A stretch of 64,000 bases of DNA from an uncultured Chlorobiaceae bacterium (GCA_903839405.1 CAIMCD010000008.1:1-64000); one strand, 5' to 3'. Numbered from the stretch's first letter, positions 11,764-21,718 are shown. The notes: generated from the letters alone by a model not told the origin. Program-made: numbers and translations.

Positions 11764-12352
11764 TTATAGTTTTTTTCTGAATTTTCGGCCTGCCAGAAAG
11801 GCTATGCCGGTGCCTAAAAGAGCCATGGATGCTGGTTCGGGGGTAGGAGCGCTCGTGGTGTTGATGGTTATATTAATCTATCTCTGTAGCAAATCGTGGA
11901 GTTTGCAGGGTAAAATATGCTATGGAAGAGTAATTATTGCCGGAAAAATTTAGTGTCTCATATTGTTATGTTGGGGTGGACGAAAGCACCGTGTAGACTG
12001 GATTAACTGAAGTGGACAGTGATCTGTAATTTGAGTTCAGAGCTAAATCAAAGCTCATTAAGTCAAAATTTGATCCATCGACCATCTCAAACGTCATCGT
12101 TGTGCCCACACCATGAAAATATAATCCGGGGTCGGTGGCAAAGGTCAATGGGCTTCCGATAAAGGTTGTTGCAGGATTAATAACCGTAACCTTCATGCCG
12201 TTTTCAATGGAACTATTCCCTGCGTCTAATGTAGCACCGGGAGTATCAAAGGTCAAGGTTTGCACGGTTGCATCGGCCGAACCGGAAAAAGCTATGAGGA
12301 GTGCCAGCACCGTGGCTACAGGTGATAGCTGACGGCATAGTTGCGTTTTCAT
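11764..12352 (-). pseudogene. Decayed PEP-CTERM sorting-domain protein
   Basis: Signal-peptide ORF (MKTQLCRQLSPVATVLALLIAFSGSADA...) stops at 11966, then continues in the same frame as QYETLNFSGNNYSSIAYFTLQTPRFATEID; a 1-nt shift restores NITINTTSAPTPEPASMALLGTGIAFLAGRKFRKKL*. Confidence 0.8.
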
Positions 12353-13421
12353 CTTGTATCCCTCACGTTGGTTACGTTGAGCGGCATAGCCTCACCATAG
12401 GTTGATGAGACTCATCAGACTGATACAGAAAACACCTCCTGAATTATCCAGGCTTTTTGGTTTATGAGAAAAATACATGTTTGATATCTTATTTTCAATG
12501 CATTTTCTTTCGGCTTAATCTTGTTTGAGTTGATTTGATGTGATTTTTAAGTAAATTTTTAAAAAATCTCGTTTTATTCACTATGAAATTTATTCTGAGC
12601 AATGCAGTATTTATCACATTCATCATCACTGATTTTGCCCTCTGACGGATTGGTTTGGTAGCGTTGCGTGATTTAGGAGTAATCGCTAAAATCAATCACC
12701 TCTGTTCATAATTTTTGTATGATTTGTACAGTTTTTTGATTTTTTGTTTGTTGGAATATGTGAAAATATGTTGTTATTTAGACCGGTTGACTGTGGTTTG
12801 CTATCAGGAAATTTCAAGCTCTTGAAGGGTATCCTACTGGTAGTGATAGCAATTACTCCCTGGTATGAATAACCTGAGGCTTGCCGATTTTGATACGGTG
12901 TATTCATCAAAAACTTTCCGAAATAGCTCATTTTCGATCTGACCATGATCGGCGGCAATATTGTTCTTCTATTACCGGTAGAGCTTCTTTTTCTTTCGAT
13001 TCTTGGTTGTTGTAAAGGGCGGATAAGAATGAGGTATTCTGTGCGTAAGGATGAGGCGCTATGATGTCGCATGAAAGAAAAGAGAGTCGCGTTAGCTGCT
13101 TCACGATGTGCTGGTTCTGGCGGGAGTGGATTCTCCGGCAGTCATGCACTTGAACCGTCTGCTTTACTCTTGTTTGATACTCAGGGATGACGGTTTAGGT
13201 TTCTTGAGAAAGCAACTGTCTGGCTTACTTGGGGCAGGGCGAATGGATGAGATTGAGTTTGTATACGTCATGCAAGAATAAGATAGATAGCATCTTAAAC
13301 GAGAAGACAACTTATGAGATATTGGAGCTGGGAGTCGCTGGTGCCACTCCTGCGAATCAGTGGCGGATGTAGTGATGCGCTTACACAAAAATCGGATGCA
13401 ACCGGCAGGTCGCATTTTTTA

Positions 13422-13455
13422 GCTTTACGCACAAGGCTGGTTTCTGACGTAAAGC
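13422..13455 (+). other. 8-bp perfect hairpin just upstream of the likely EpsD-like start
   Basis: GCTTTACG cacaaggctggtttctga CGTAAAGC. Confidence 0.5.
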
Positions 13456-13487
13456 CATCTTGTTATGCTCGGCTTAAAGGGCAGCAT

Positions 13488-14822
13488 GTGCTGAGGTTGC
13501 TATTTGTTTTTCTTACTTTTATTATTGCCGGATGCTCCCAGCATGCTGCTGAAAACAGTGGTGATCGTGTGGCAGCCGTTGTCAATGGCGTGGAAATTAC
13601 CCAGCGTGAAGTCGATGCTTTTTATAAGCAAGCCGCTTCCCCCGGAGCCAGTGAATCAACAAGGCGCGCTCAACGCCGGATGATTCTGGCCAAAATGGTA
13701 CAAGCTGAACTTCTCGCTCAGGAGGGAGCAAAGATGAAGCTGGACAAATCGCAGGAGTTTCTCATAACCGTTCACGAGGCACGTCGCCGGGTGCTTGCAG
13801 GATTGGCAGAAAAAGAGATTTTCTCAACAGCCAAGCCGGTTTCACCGGCAACGTTCCAAAAAATGTTTGCGGACAACCCTATGGTGTTTGCAGCCAGAAA
13901 ACTTTTCGTTTACGAAGAGGTTCTCTTTTCCGGTGTCAATGTGTCGCTCCTGCAGTCACTGGATGGTAAAATTGGTAAAGGATCATCGTTGAAAGAGTTG
14001 CTTGATGAGATTACCTTGAGGGGAATACCATTTCGGCGCACCATAAAGACGGCTACGACAGATCAGATAGAGCCCGCTATTCTCAAAGTGTTGAGCAACG
14101 CAACCCCAAAGGTACCGGCTGTTGTGCAGATGTCAGACAAGTATTCCATGATTCTGATGCTGCATATGATTTTACCGGCTCCGCTGGAAGGTCAGGCAGC
14201 AGTAAATCAGGTTAATGCCCGGCAACGAAACCTGGCATTTGAACAAAAAATGAAGGATTTGGTTGATGCCTCTAAAATCACCTACCTCGGTGAATTTAAG
14301 CCTGGCGCTCAGCTCAAGCCGGATGGGGTTACCCTGCCAACGGGTGATCCTGCACGTCTGGCAGCCAAACGTCTTCGGCATATTCTCTTCGCGGGATCAC
14401 TCGCCATCTCTTTTGTGGCTGCAATGTTGCTGTTATCGGTTTCAATGTCGATTCTTAAAGGAACGCTCTGGCTTCCTCAATTCTGGCCGGTTCGCAAAAA
14501 GGATATCCCTTCAAATCAACCAGGCTTTCAATATGAGGTTTATAGAGCGAAGCCTCTCGTTAAACTGATTCTTTTCCTTGTTGCACTCCTGAGTGTTTCT
14601 GTTCTTGGTTATCATGTTTCCCTGCTTTGGGATATTATCTCCTTTTGGATGATCGCGGCGGCTATCATAGGCGGTATCCTTGTCGGTGCGGTAGGGAGCC
14701 GGCTGTTTACCCTGCCATTTTTACGGCGCTTGATTCAAACGTTCCGCTGGGTACCGGTTGCAGTTTTTATCTTGCTTTTGGTGATAGAGCTGCTTGAAAC
14801 AATACGAATTATCAACACATGA
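13488..14822 (+). CDS. EpsD-like (SurA/parvulin N-domain) lipoprotein fused to a C-terminal multi-TM domain
   Basis: ORF opens at 13314; GTG at 13488 gives lipoprotein signal VLRLLFVFLTFIIAGCSQ, SurA-like VAAVVNGVEITQREVDAFYKQA, then about five hydrophobic segments; overlaps the exosortase start (ATGA). Confidence 0.65.
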   Translation: MLRLLFVFLTFIIAGCSQHAAENSGDRVAAVVNGVEITQREVDAFYKQAASPGASESTRRAQRRMILAKMVQAELLAQEGAKMKLDKSQEFLITVHEARRRVLAGLAEKEIFSTAKPVSPATFQKMFADNPMVFAARKLFVYEEVLFSGVNVSLLQSLDGKIGKGSSLKELLDEITLRGIPFRRTIKTATTDQIEPAILKVLSNATPKVPAVVQMSDKYSMILMLHMILPAPLEGQAAVNQVNARQRNLAFEQKMKDLVDASKITYLGEFKPGAQLKPDGVTLPTGDPARLAAKRLRHILFAGSLAISFVAAMLLLSVSMSILKGTLWLPQFWPVRKKDIPSNQPGFQYEVYRAKPLVKLILFLVALLSVSVLGYHVSLLWDIISFWMIAAAIIGGILVGAVGSRLFTLPFLRRLIQTFRWVPVAVFILLLVIELLETIRIINT

Positions 14823-15694
14823 GCATTCGGTTCCACGCATCCTGGTTTCCCTGGCTTCTGTTTGTTGTGATTGCTTTGCAGTCAGCGGCTCGCTATACCT
14901 TGCTTGATCCCTTATTTGGAGATAATGACAGGCCGCTCTTGTATGTAATTTTTGCTGTCGTATTATGGAAAGAACGAAGCAGCATTGCAGCCTCCCTGCG
15001 TGGCATGGGAACAGGCTCCCTTGGCTTTGGTTCACTGTTCTTTATTGTCGGGCTGGTTTTTTATATCGCAGGTCACCTCTACCCGGTCATGCTGCTGGAG
15101 TTCTTGGGGCTGTTTTTCATTGCTGCTGGATTGGTTGCAACTCTTGCTCCTCCCGAGTATCAATCATCCGCCTTTTTAATCGTGCTTTCTGGAACCGTTA
15201 TTGTCGTTATCGGCAGGATGGCTCCTATACTGTTATCATCCGATCTCGCGGTGTTTATTGCGGCTCTGTCGGCAAAAATTGTGAATCAAGCTTTTTTTCC
15301 TGTTATCGCTGATGGCGTACATCTCTACTTTGGCCCATACGGTGCTGAGGTTACCGAGGCCTGTTCAGGTATGCGCTCGATTTTTTCTCTGACAGCCCTA
15401 TCCCTCATTTATCTGCGTCTGGATGCCAAACGAAAGCCATGGCATATTCTGGTATTAGTTGCCTGCATTCTGCCTGTTGCTGTATTGACCAACTTGTCGC
15501 GGGTGATATTGCTTGTGCTTGCAACATGGTATATCGGTGACGGCTTTGCCCAGGGGCTTTTCCATGAAACGGCTGGACTTGTTTTGTTTGTTATGGCGCT
15601 TGCCATCCTTGCCCTGATCGATTATCTCTTAAGCTTTGCCTCTTCATTCCTCAAGCAAACCGGAAAAACTGTTCATGCACATAACCAGGTATAG
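14819..15694 (+). CDS. Exosortase (EpsH/Xrt family)
   Basis: Polytopic membrane protein with EACSGMRSIFSL (Cys), NLSRVILLVL (Arg) and LFHETAGLVLF (His), the exosortase catalytic triad context. Confidence 0.92.
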   Translation: MSIRFHASWFPWLLFVVIALQSAARYTLLDPLFGDNDRPLLYVIFAVVLWKERSSIAASLRGMGTGSLGFGSLFFIVGLVFYIAGHLYPVMLLEFLGLFFIAAGLVATLAPPEYQSSAFLIVLSGTVIVVIGRMAPILLSSDLAVFIAALSAKIVNQAFFPVIADGVHLYFGPYGAEVTEACSGMRSIFSLTALSLIYLRLDAKRKPWHILVLVACILPVAVLTNLSRVILLVLATWYIGDGFAQGLFHETAGLVLFVMALAILALIDYLLSFASSFLKQTGKTVHAHNQV

Positions 15695-16364
15695 CGCTCT
15701 GTCCATAACAGCAGGGCTCTTGCTCCTTTTTTCATTGCTTTTGGTCGAATCAAGAGAGAATCTGACCTTTAAGAAAGCTCAGCCAGATCTGCAAAAGGTC
15801 ATTCGCGAACATCCCGATGGTTGGGTGTTTGTGCCCAGTATTCTGCTTGACCCGCAAACGCACAAAACACTGAAAAGTTATTATGATCTTGTTGTTGCAC
15901 AGGCTTATCAGCGTGTTGATGAAAAAGCAGTGGTGATGATGGTGATGACCTGGAGCGCTAACGGTGACCGTCGTGCAGCTCATCAGCAGGAAGGCTGCTA
16001 TCGAGCCAGCGGATGTACGGTCAGTACGCCGAATTACGTTACGGTTACGACGAAAGTGGGAAACCAAAAGGTTGTTGCCTTTACCGCCCGCCGTGGTATC
16101 CGGGATGTTGAAGATGTTATGTACTGGAAGATATCAGGAGGAATAGCTGACAATGACACGACAACTGATAAAAATAAGTTGCTTAGGCTCATGCGTTTGG
16201 TAAAGCGTGTTCCGGGAGATATACCCGATAATGTGATGGTCAGGGTGTCAACTGTTCGCTCGACACCCAATCAGCCTGCAACGGCCCATATTGAATATAT
16301 CAGGGAATTTCTTGAGACTCTTCCGGCCAGTGACCGAAAACTGGTTATGGGTTCTCAGGATTAA
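15675..16364 (+). CDS. Exosortase-associated EpsI-like protein
   Basis: Single N-terminal TM, HQQEGCYRASGC motif; overlaps the exosortase 3' end by 20 nt. Confidence 0.8.
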   Translation: MHITRYSALSITAGLLLLFSLLLVESRENLTFKKAQPDLQKVIREHPDGWVFVPSILLDPQTHKTLKSYYDLVVAQAYQRVDEKAVVMMVMTWSANGDRRAAHQQEGCYRASGCTVSTPNYVTVTTKVGNQKVVAFTARRGIRDVEDVMYWKISGGIADNDTTTDKNKLLRLMRLVKRVPGDIPDNVMVRVSTVRSTPNQPATAHIEYIREFLETLPASDRKLVMGSQD

Positions 16365-16716
16365 GCGTGCATGCAAAATGGATCGTTTGCCGCATTTGAT
16401 CATCTTGGCTGATTGTTTTTCATCCGGATTGATTTTTAATAGTGCTGACAACTTGCAGGGTGGCATGTGGGGGATAGTTTGATCAGCCATGAGAAAGAGT
16501 GCCTTATTCTATAACTGGTTTCTAAATAGGTAGTTAAGATGCGATTTTTCGTATATATAACCGATATTTATCCGTTCAGAATTTTGCGGATCAAGGTATA
16601 AATAAATACGAGATTGTTGTGTCAATCAGGATTTTTTTGCATTTTCTTAAAAGAGATTATCTATATTTAATCAGTGGGTTAACGAAACATCAAAACACAA
16701 AAAGGAGCTAAAAAGT

Positions 16717-17370
16717 ATGAATAAGAAATTGCTAACTTTTTTGGCGACAGGGTCGCTAATGCTTTCGATGGGAAGTGCTGCGAGTGCGTCGATCATCTAT
16801 CTAAATAATCCTGGTTTCGAGTCCGGCGATTTCACCGGATGGAATGTCAATATCCCTGATGCCAATTATGGCTATGCACTGGTGGTGCCGAACGATATAG
16901 CGTACTGGACGCCAGACGCCAGCGTTACGAGTGTTATCAATCCATACAGTGGCAGCTATACTGCCGATCTTTACGGTACAACCAATATCTCTCAAAATAT
17001 CTCCTGGAATGCCGGGGATCGACTGATATTCGCCTATGATTTTAAGTCCAACAATGTTGGGCCGATTAATGATTACGGGTATTTTCAGGTGTTGGGTGCA
17101 GGCAATACCGTTCTTTACAACCAGGTGCTTGGTTCCACTACCTCAGTTGGTGGAGGACTTGAGAGCACAGGTTGGACATATGTTGACTATGCCTTTACCA
17201 CATCAGGATCAGGTGCTGTGAACTTTGGTGTACAGAGCCTTAATGATCCGACCGTTGGTTTATCTCAGCTTTATGTTGATTCACCAACCCCCGAACCAGC
17301 ATCCATGCTTCTCTTGGGTACCGGCCTGGCAGGTTTGGCAGGAAAGAGACTCAGAAGGAAGAAAAAGTAA
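16717..17370 (+). CDS. PEP-CTERM sorting-domain secreted protein
   Basis: Signal peptide plus C-terminal PTPEPASMLLLGTGLAGLAGKRLRRKKK; RBS AAGGAG. Confidence 0.95.
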   Translation: MNKKLLTFLATGSLMLSMGSAASASIIYLNNPGFESGDFTGWNVNIPDANYGYALVVPNDIAYWTPDASVTSVINPYSGSYTADLYGTTNISQNISWNAGDRLIFAYDFKSNNVGPINDYGYFQVLGAGNTVLYNQVLGSTTSVGGGLESTGWTYVDYAFTTSGSGAVNFGVQSLNDPTVGLSQLYVDSPTPEPASMLLLGTGLAGLAGKRLRRKKK

Positions 17371-17469
17371 TCGACACCCGACTCGTTTTCAACATCCATC
17401 GGGGTAAAAAAATGGCAGAACAAGCCAATCAGTTTTGCCATTAAGGTTGGGTTTATGGTTTTTCTTTTC

Positions 17470-17506
17470 ATGCGCCTGTTTGTTTTCAAGCAGGCGCATT
17501 TTTTTT
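17470..17506 (+). terminator. Rho-independent terminator after the PEP-CTERM gene
   Basis: ATGCGCCTG ... CAGGCGCAT followed by a T run. Confidence 0.85.
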
Positions 17507-17719
17507 ACTGAAGATCAAGGCTGCATTTCGCTTTATGCACCAACGGAAAACCCTGCCTAGAGTTCTGATTATTGCTGCAGAGGAGAGTGTGGCCATTGCA
17601 CTACCTTTAGGCACAACTTCAGCTTTTTGATCAATCCGGTTCTTCTCTCTGCTGCTATCCCGCCCTTTTCATGAGTTTTAGCGAAGGGGTAGAGAGGTTG
17701 TCCAAGTAACTTCACCTGT

Positions 17720-17911
17720 TTGGTGACGGGCATGAGAGAACCGCAACTTCCCCAAATTCTCATAACAAAGAGCCAGAGAGAGCTTCCGCCCGAAAAGCTT
17801 GAAGTCCGGATATTTAACGTGCTCGCTTCACGGGCCTCTTCGCACGTTCTATCGTACAGGCATAACGTGTCCGGGCGCAATGCCTACTCTCTTTTCTTAT
17901 CAATGGAGTAG
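17720..17911 (+). pseudogene. Truncated, degenerate duplicate of the downstream PNPOx-fold gene
   Basis: MREPQLPQILITKSQRELPPEKLEVRIFNVLASRA parallels MSEPKIPEILTKKSQRELQPEELEARILKVLASRS at 18195; DNA similarity extends upstream of the ATG. Confidence 0.8.
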
Positions 17912-17932
17912 CTTTCTCACTCTGGCCGTGTC

Positions 17933-18010
17933 CAGCCGGATAACACCTCCATTGAACGTTTTAACGGCCTACTCAGGGATGATACTGGATCATGTTCTGA
18001 AGGATTTCAG
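17933..18010 (+). mobile_element. Probable IS3-type (rve) transposase relic
   Basis: Frame QPDNTSIERFNGLLRDD, continued after a frameshift by ILDHVLKDFRFKK, resembles the OrfB integrase-core C-terminus. Confidence 0.5.
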
Positions 18011-18194
18011 GTTCAAAAAACGGATGTTTCCCATAAGCTGGTTGTATCGTTCCCCCTGGTTTTTATATCCGGGCAGGTCTCTTTTTTTTTGATTTCTGAT
18101 GCTAACTTGCTGTAATTATTTGTATATATGAAGTATATCGTGGCGTTTGTTGCCGGGGAGGGCGTCAGGTAACTTCAACCGTTTGGAGCCGAGC

Positions 18195-18704
18195 ATGAGT
18201 GAACCGAAAATTCCAGAAATTCTCACAAAAAAGAGCCAGAGAGAGCTTCAGCCCGAAGAGCTTGAAGCCCGGATACTTAAAGTGCTAGCGTCACGAAGCC
18301 TTTGCGTGCTTTCGACCTGTCGGGATAACGTACCGAGAGCAACGCCCATTCTCTTTCAAACTAGAGGACTTACGCTCTATATGGCCGGTGAGCCAGGCGT
18401 CAAGCTCGGCAATATCAAGCTGAATCCGAGGGTCAGTGTCGGCATATTCGATCCGAAATCCGAGTCAACCCACAGTTGGCTTGACGTTGAAGGGCTGCAG
18501 ATAAGCGGTCATGCCCGGCTTATTGGGCAGGATGATCCTCTTTTTTTTGAGACCTTGAAGCTTTTCGGCCATCCGAAAGAGTGGGTCACACACTGGGCCG
18601 GCATGTTCATTGAAGTTGTGCCCGACCGGATAGAGCTTCTTTGCATGGCGCTCAAGCAGGATGATTATGCTGCACGCCAAGTCTGGATAAAGCCGGACTC
18701 TTGA
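18195..18704 (+). CDS. Pyridoxamine 5'-phosphate oxidase-fold flavin-binding protein
   Basis: LASRSLCVLSTCRDNVPRATPILF..YMAGEPGVKLGNIKLNPRVSVGIFDP; likely start MSEPKIPE. Confidence 0.75.
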   Translation: MSEPKIPEILTKKSQRELQPEELEARILKVLASRSLCVLSTCRDNVPRATPILFQTRGLTLYMAGEPGVKLGNIKLNPRVSVGIFDPKSESTHSWLDVEGLQISGHARLIGQDDPLFFETLKLFGHPKEWVTHWAGMFIEVVPDRIELLCMALKQDDYAARQVWIKPDS

Positions 18705-18780
18705 GAGAGGTTTTCCGGGCCGTGCCCATGTTTTGCAGTTGGGGAATTACCCGTTTATCAGAAAATAAATTCCTGTTGTA

Positions 18781-20253
18781 ATGAACAGAAAACCGCTTCT
18801 CTTTATCGCTCTCTGGATGCTCTCTTTTTATCCGGTTCATGCCGATGCATCGGCGAAAGCCTCAAGCCCCTACAGTGCCACGAAGTCCTATTATGGTAAA
18901 CTGATTTCCGCGGCCAAGCCAGATGTTGCCAAGTTACGGCTTTTCTTTACCCTTATGCCCAAAGGGGGAGATATTCATCAACACTTTACCGGATCACTGT
19001 ATGCGGAGAATTATCTCGATTGGGTCGATAAGTCGGGATATTGGATCAGCAAAAATGATTTTTCGGTTATCACTCCGAAAGATACTGACAAGTTAAAAGA
19101 CACGGTTTCGGTTAAAAACCTGAGAAGCAACAAGGTGATGCAGGGTGATTTTTTCACGCACTGGTCGGACAAGGATTTTGCAAACCATTATCACGATGAG
19201 ACGGCGCCGGATGTACAGTTTTTCGGTACCTTTTCCTATTTCTCGAAAATTTTTAACGGCAACCAGAACTATTACGCCGACGGTATTCGGGTGCTGAAAA
19301 CCCGGGCTCAAAATGAACATGTTCAGTACCTCGAAACCATGTTTGTCTCTCCCGGTTATCAGAAGGCTGATCCGCAGTTTGATGCACTTGTCCGCAAAGC
19401 CGATATCACTCTTGATAACAAAGCTTTTCGGGCTATTTTGGACAGCTTTTTGCTTGGCGTCAAGCAAGACAGCTTGTTCTACAGCAAGGTCAACCAGTAT
19501 TGTGATCTTGTGGAGCTTTGCAGCAAAGGAGTTGATGATGAGGGATTTACGATGCGCTTCCAAAGCTATGTCTCACGGAATACCACTCCCTCCCAGTTCT
19601 TCTCCGGCCTCTATACCGCCTTTTATGAAGCGGATAAAAACGCCCGTGTTGTTGGCGTGAACATTGTCAGTTCGGAGAATGATGCCATTGCCCTTTCGGA
19701 TTACCGGCTGCACATGCAGATGTTCCGGTATTTGAAGGAACAATATCCACGAATCAAAACCTCCATGCATGCCGGAGAGTTGACGACGGGCATGGTGTTG
19801 CCGGAAGATCTGAAATACCATATTTCCGAAGCCATCGCTGTTGCCGGAGCCAACCGGATTGGCCATGGGGTTGATATTGCTTACGAAACCGATGCCCTCG
19901 CTACACTGAATCGGATGAAGGTTCAGCAGATTCCCGTTGAGATCAACCTGACCAGTAATGAGTTTATCCTTGGTGTCAAGGATGAAGCGCACCCCGTAAG
20001 GCTCTACACCGATTATGGTGTGCCGGTTGTTATCTCTTCGGATGATCCCGGCGTTTCAAGGGGTAGTTTGAGTGAGGAGTATGTGCTGCTCGCCAGCCGG
20101 TACCGATACTCCTATGACGAGGTAAAACAATTTGCCGCAAACAGCATCAAGTACTCCTTTATGAGCGAAAGTGACAAAGAGCGCCATTTGCAGCTCTTGC
20201 GCAAAAATTTTGATGCATTTGAACGCAGGATTATGATCCTGGCCAACAAGTGA
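18781..20253 (+). CDS. Exported adenosine deaminase-family protein
   Basis: Signal peptide; MPKGGDIHQHFTGSL (HxH-type metal site), TSMHAGEL, ISSDDPGVSRGSLSEEY. Confidence 0.85.
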   Translation: MNRKPLLFIALWMLSFYPVHADASAKASSPYSATKSYYGKLISAAKPDVAKLRLFFTLMPKGGDIHQHFTGSLYAENYLDWVDKSGYWISKNDFSVITPKDTDKLKDTVSVKNLRSNKVMQGDFFTHWSDKDFANHYHDETAPDVQFFGTFSYFSKIFNGNQNYYADGIRVLKTRAQNEHVQYLETMFVSPGYQKADPQFDALVRKADITLDNKAFRAILDSFLLGVKQDSLFYSKVNQYCDLVELCSKGVDDEGFTMRFQSYVSRNTTPSQFFSGLYTAFYEADKNARVVGVNIVSSENDAIALSDYRLHMQMFRYLKEQYPRIKTSMHAGELTTGMVLPEDLKYHISEAIAVAGANRIGHGVDIAYETDALATLNRMKVQQIPVEINLTSNEFILGVKDEAHPVRLYTDYGVPVVISSDDPGVSRGSLSEEYVLLASRYRYSYDEVKQFAANSIKYSFMSESDKERHLQLLRKNFDAFERRIMILANK

Positions 20254-20288
20254 GAGCCTTTTCATTTAAGCCGCTTTAGCCAATAGTG

Positions 20289-20326
20289 AGCGTGCCGGAA
20301 CATGTTATCCTCTGTTGCGGCACGCT
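20289..20326. terminator. Stem-loop after the adenosine deaminase gene
   Basis: AGCGTGCCG ... CGGCACGCT, no clear T tract. Confidence 0.4.
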
Positions 20327-20710
20327 TAACTCCCAAGCAACAATTCCCGTCCCTTCATTTATCTCTGTCGCCCCAAAGTTGCACACTCTTTTTCCACGTG
20401 TCATTGCAGATCAACGAGAGCTCTCTTTCAGGATGGTGCACACTCTCTCAGCTCCGCAGGAACGATCATGCTGGTAGCCCAATGCGGAAGTCTGATCTTC
20501 TGCACATATTCACATAAATAGGTACAGATATAATTGCTGGTGATTACTTATATTATTTCAAAAGGTTAGCCTTCATATTCCATGTTGTTCCTGAAGGTTT
20601 TTACCTTAATTCAGATCATCTGCCGTATGAAAAGCCTGGATGGTAACCTTGTCGAGCGGGTGAACCGCTAGCTGATATTTTAGAATAAACGTAATAACAG
20701 GGGTTTTATA

Positions 20711-21718
20711 ATGGCGTTATGGAATGCAATCACAGGGCAATTACGATCAGTCATTGAATGGAAAAATCCTGCACCGGATCTTCTTTTTCAACGATGGACG
20801 GATAATGGCGATGAAATCAAAAACGCGTCGAAGCTTATTGTCGGGCCTGGCCAAGGTGCGATTTTTGTGTATGAGGGAAGACCGCAAGCGGTTATTACCG
20901 AGTCCGGTATGACAGACTTGAAGACACAAAATATCCCGTTCTGGACGACGATCACCAAATTCATGCAGGCTTTCAGGAGTGAGCATAAGGTTGGGATCTA
21001 TTTTTTTCGCACGGCTGAGATTCTGAACCAGGGTTGGGGTACGCCGGGTCCGATAAAATATATCGATCCGCACTACAAGTTTCCTGTTGGCATGAAGGGG
21101 TTTGGCAATTTCTCCTTCCGTATTTCAGATGCAGCCAGTTTCTTCATTAATGTTATGGGTCAGCGGGATGTGCTTACTGTTGATGAACTCCGTCTTGTCA
21201 TTGTTGCAAGGCTTGTCCAGCCCCTTACGGATTTTCTTGCTGAAGCCAGGTTCGGATATAATGAGATTGATGCCAACAGGAATGAAATTGCTGATGGAGT
21301 GAGGGAAAAGGTAGCTCCGATATTTCTGACCCTCGGCTTCGAGCTTAAGGACTTCCGTGTTGAAAATACGGATTTTGATGATGATACGAGGCATCGCGTG
21401 CAGCGTATTGCGGATATGCAGGCAGAGGCACAAGCGGCACAGGCTGTCGGCTTGAATTTCGCTCAAATTCAGCAGTTAGCTGCTCTCAGAGATGCGGCCC
21501 AGAACCAGGGTGGAGTGGCTGGTCTGGGAGTTGGCCTTGGTGCAGGCGTGGGAATGGGTCAGGCAATGGCCGGTATGATGACCAACATGAATGCACCGCA
21601 ACCGGCACCGGAAGATCCTGTGGCCAAACTTGCCAAATTGAAACAGATGCTTGATAACGACCTCATTACCCAACAAGAGTACGATGCGAAAAAGCAGCAG
21701 ATTCTTTCGCAACTCTAA
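20711..21718 (+). CDS. SPFH-domain (virion core-like) protein with C-terminal SHOCT domain
   Basis: LRSVIEWKNPAPDLLFQRW...LIVGPGQGAIFVYEG...; C-terminus DPVAKLAKLKQMLDNDLITQQEYDAKKQQILSQL (SHOCT). Confidence 0.8.
   Translation: MALWNAITGQLRSVIEWKNPAPDLLFQRWTDNGDEIKNASKLIVGPGQGAIFVYEGRPQAVITESGMTDLKTQNIPFWTTITKFMQAFRSEHKVGIYFFRTAEILNQGWGTPGPIKYIDPHYKFPVGMKGFGNFSFRISDAASFFINVMGQRDVLTVDELRLVIVARLVQPLTDFLAEARFGYNEIDANRNEIADGVREKVAPIFLTLGFELKDFRVENTDFDDDTRHRVQRIADMQAEAQAAQAVGLNFAQIQQLAALRDAAQNQGGVAGLGVGLGAGVGMGQAMAGMMTNMNAPQPAPEDPVAKLAKLKQMLDNDLITQQEYDAKKQQILSQL

Noticed and set aside
12495-13149. Overlapping minus-strand ORFs between the decayed PEP-CTERM gene and the exosortase operon
   Set aside because: AT-rich, basic, no RBS or motif; likely random.
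13400-13490. Possible GEMM (c-di-GMP) riboswitch: ...GACGTAAAGCCA... upstream of the exosortase operon
   Set aside because: Only the short ACG(T)AAAGCC string matches; the conserved tetraloop hairpin and receptor half are missing, so only a generic hairpin is reported.
16490-16716. Sigma-54 promoter upstream of the PEP-CTERM gene driven by the NtrC-type regulator at 44.7-46.1 kb (PrsK/PrsR analogy)
   Set aside because: No GG-N10-GC element with correct spacing found by eye; the two-component genes are 28 kb away.
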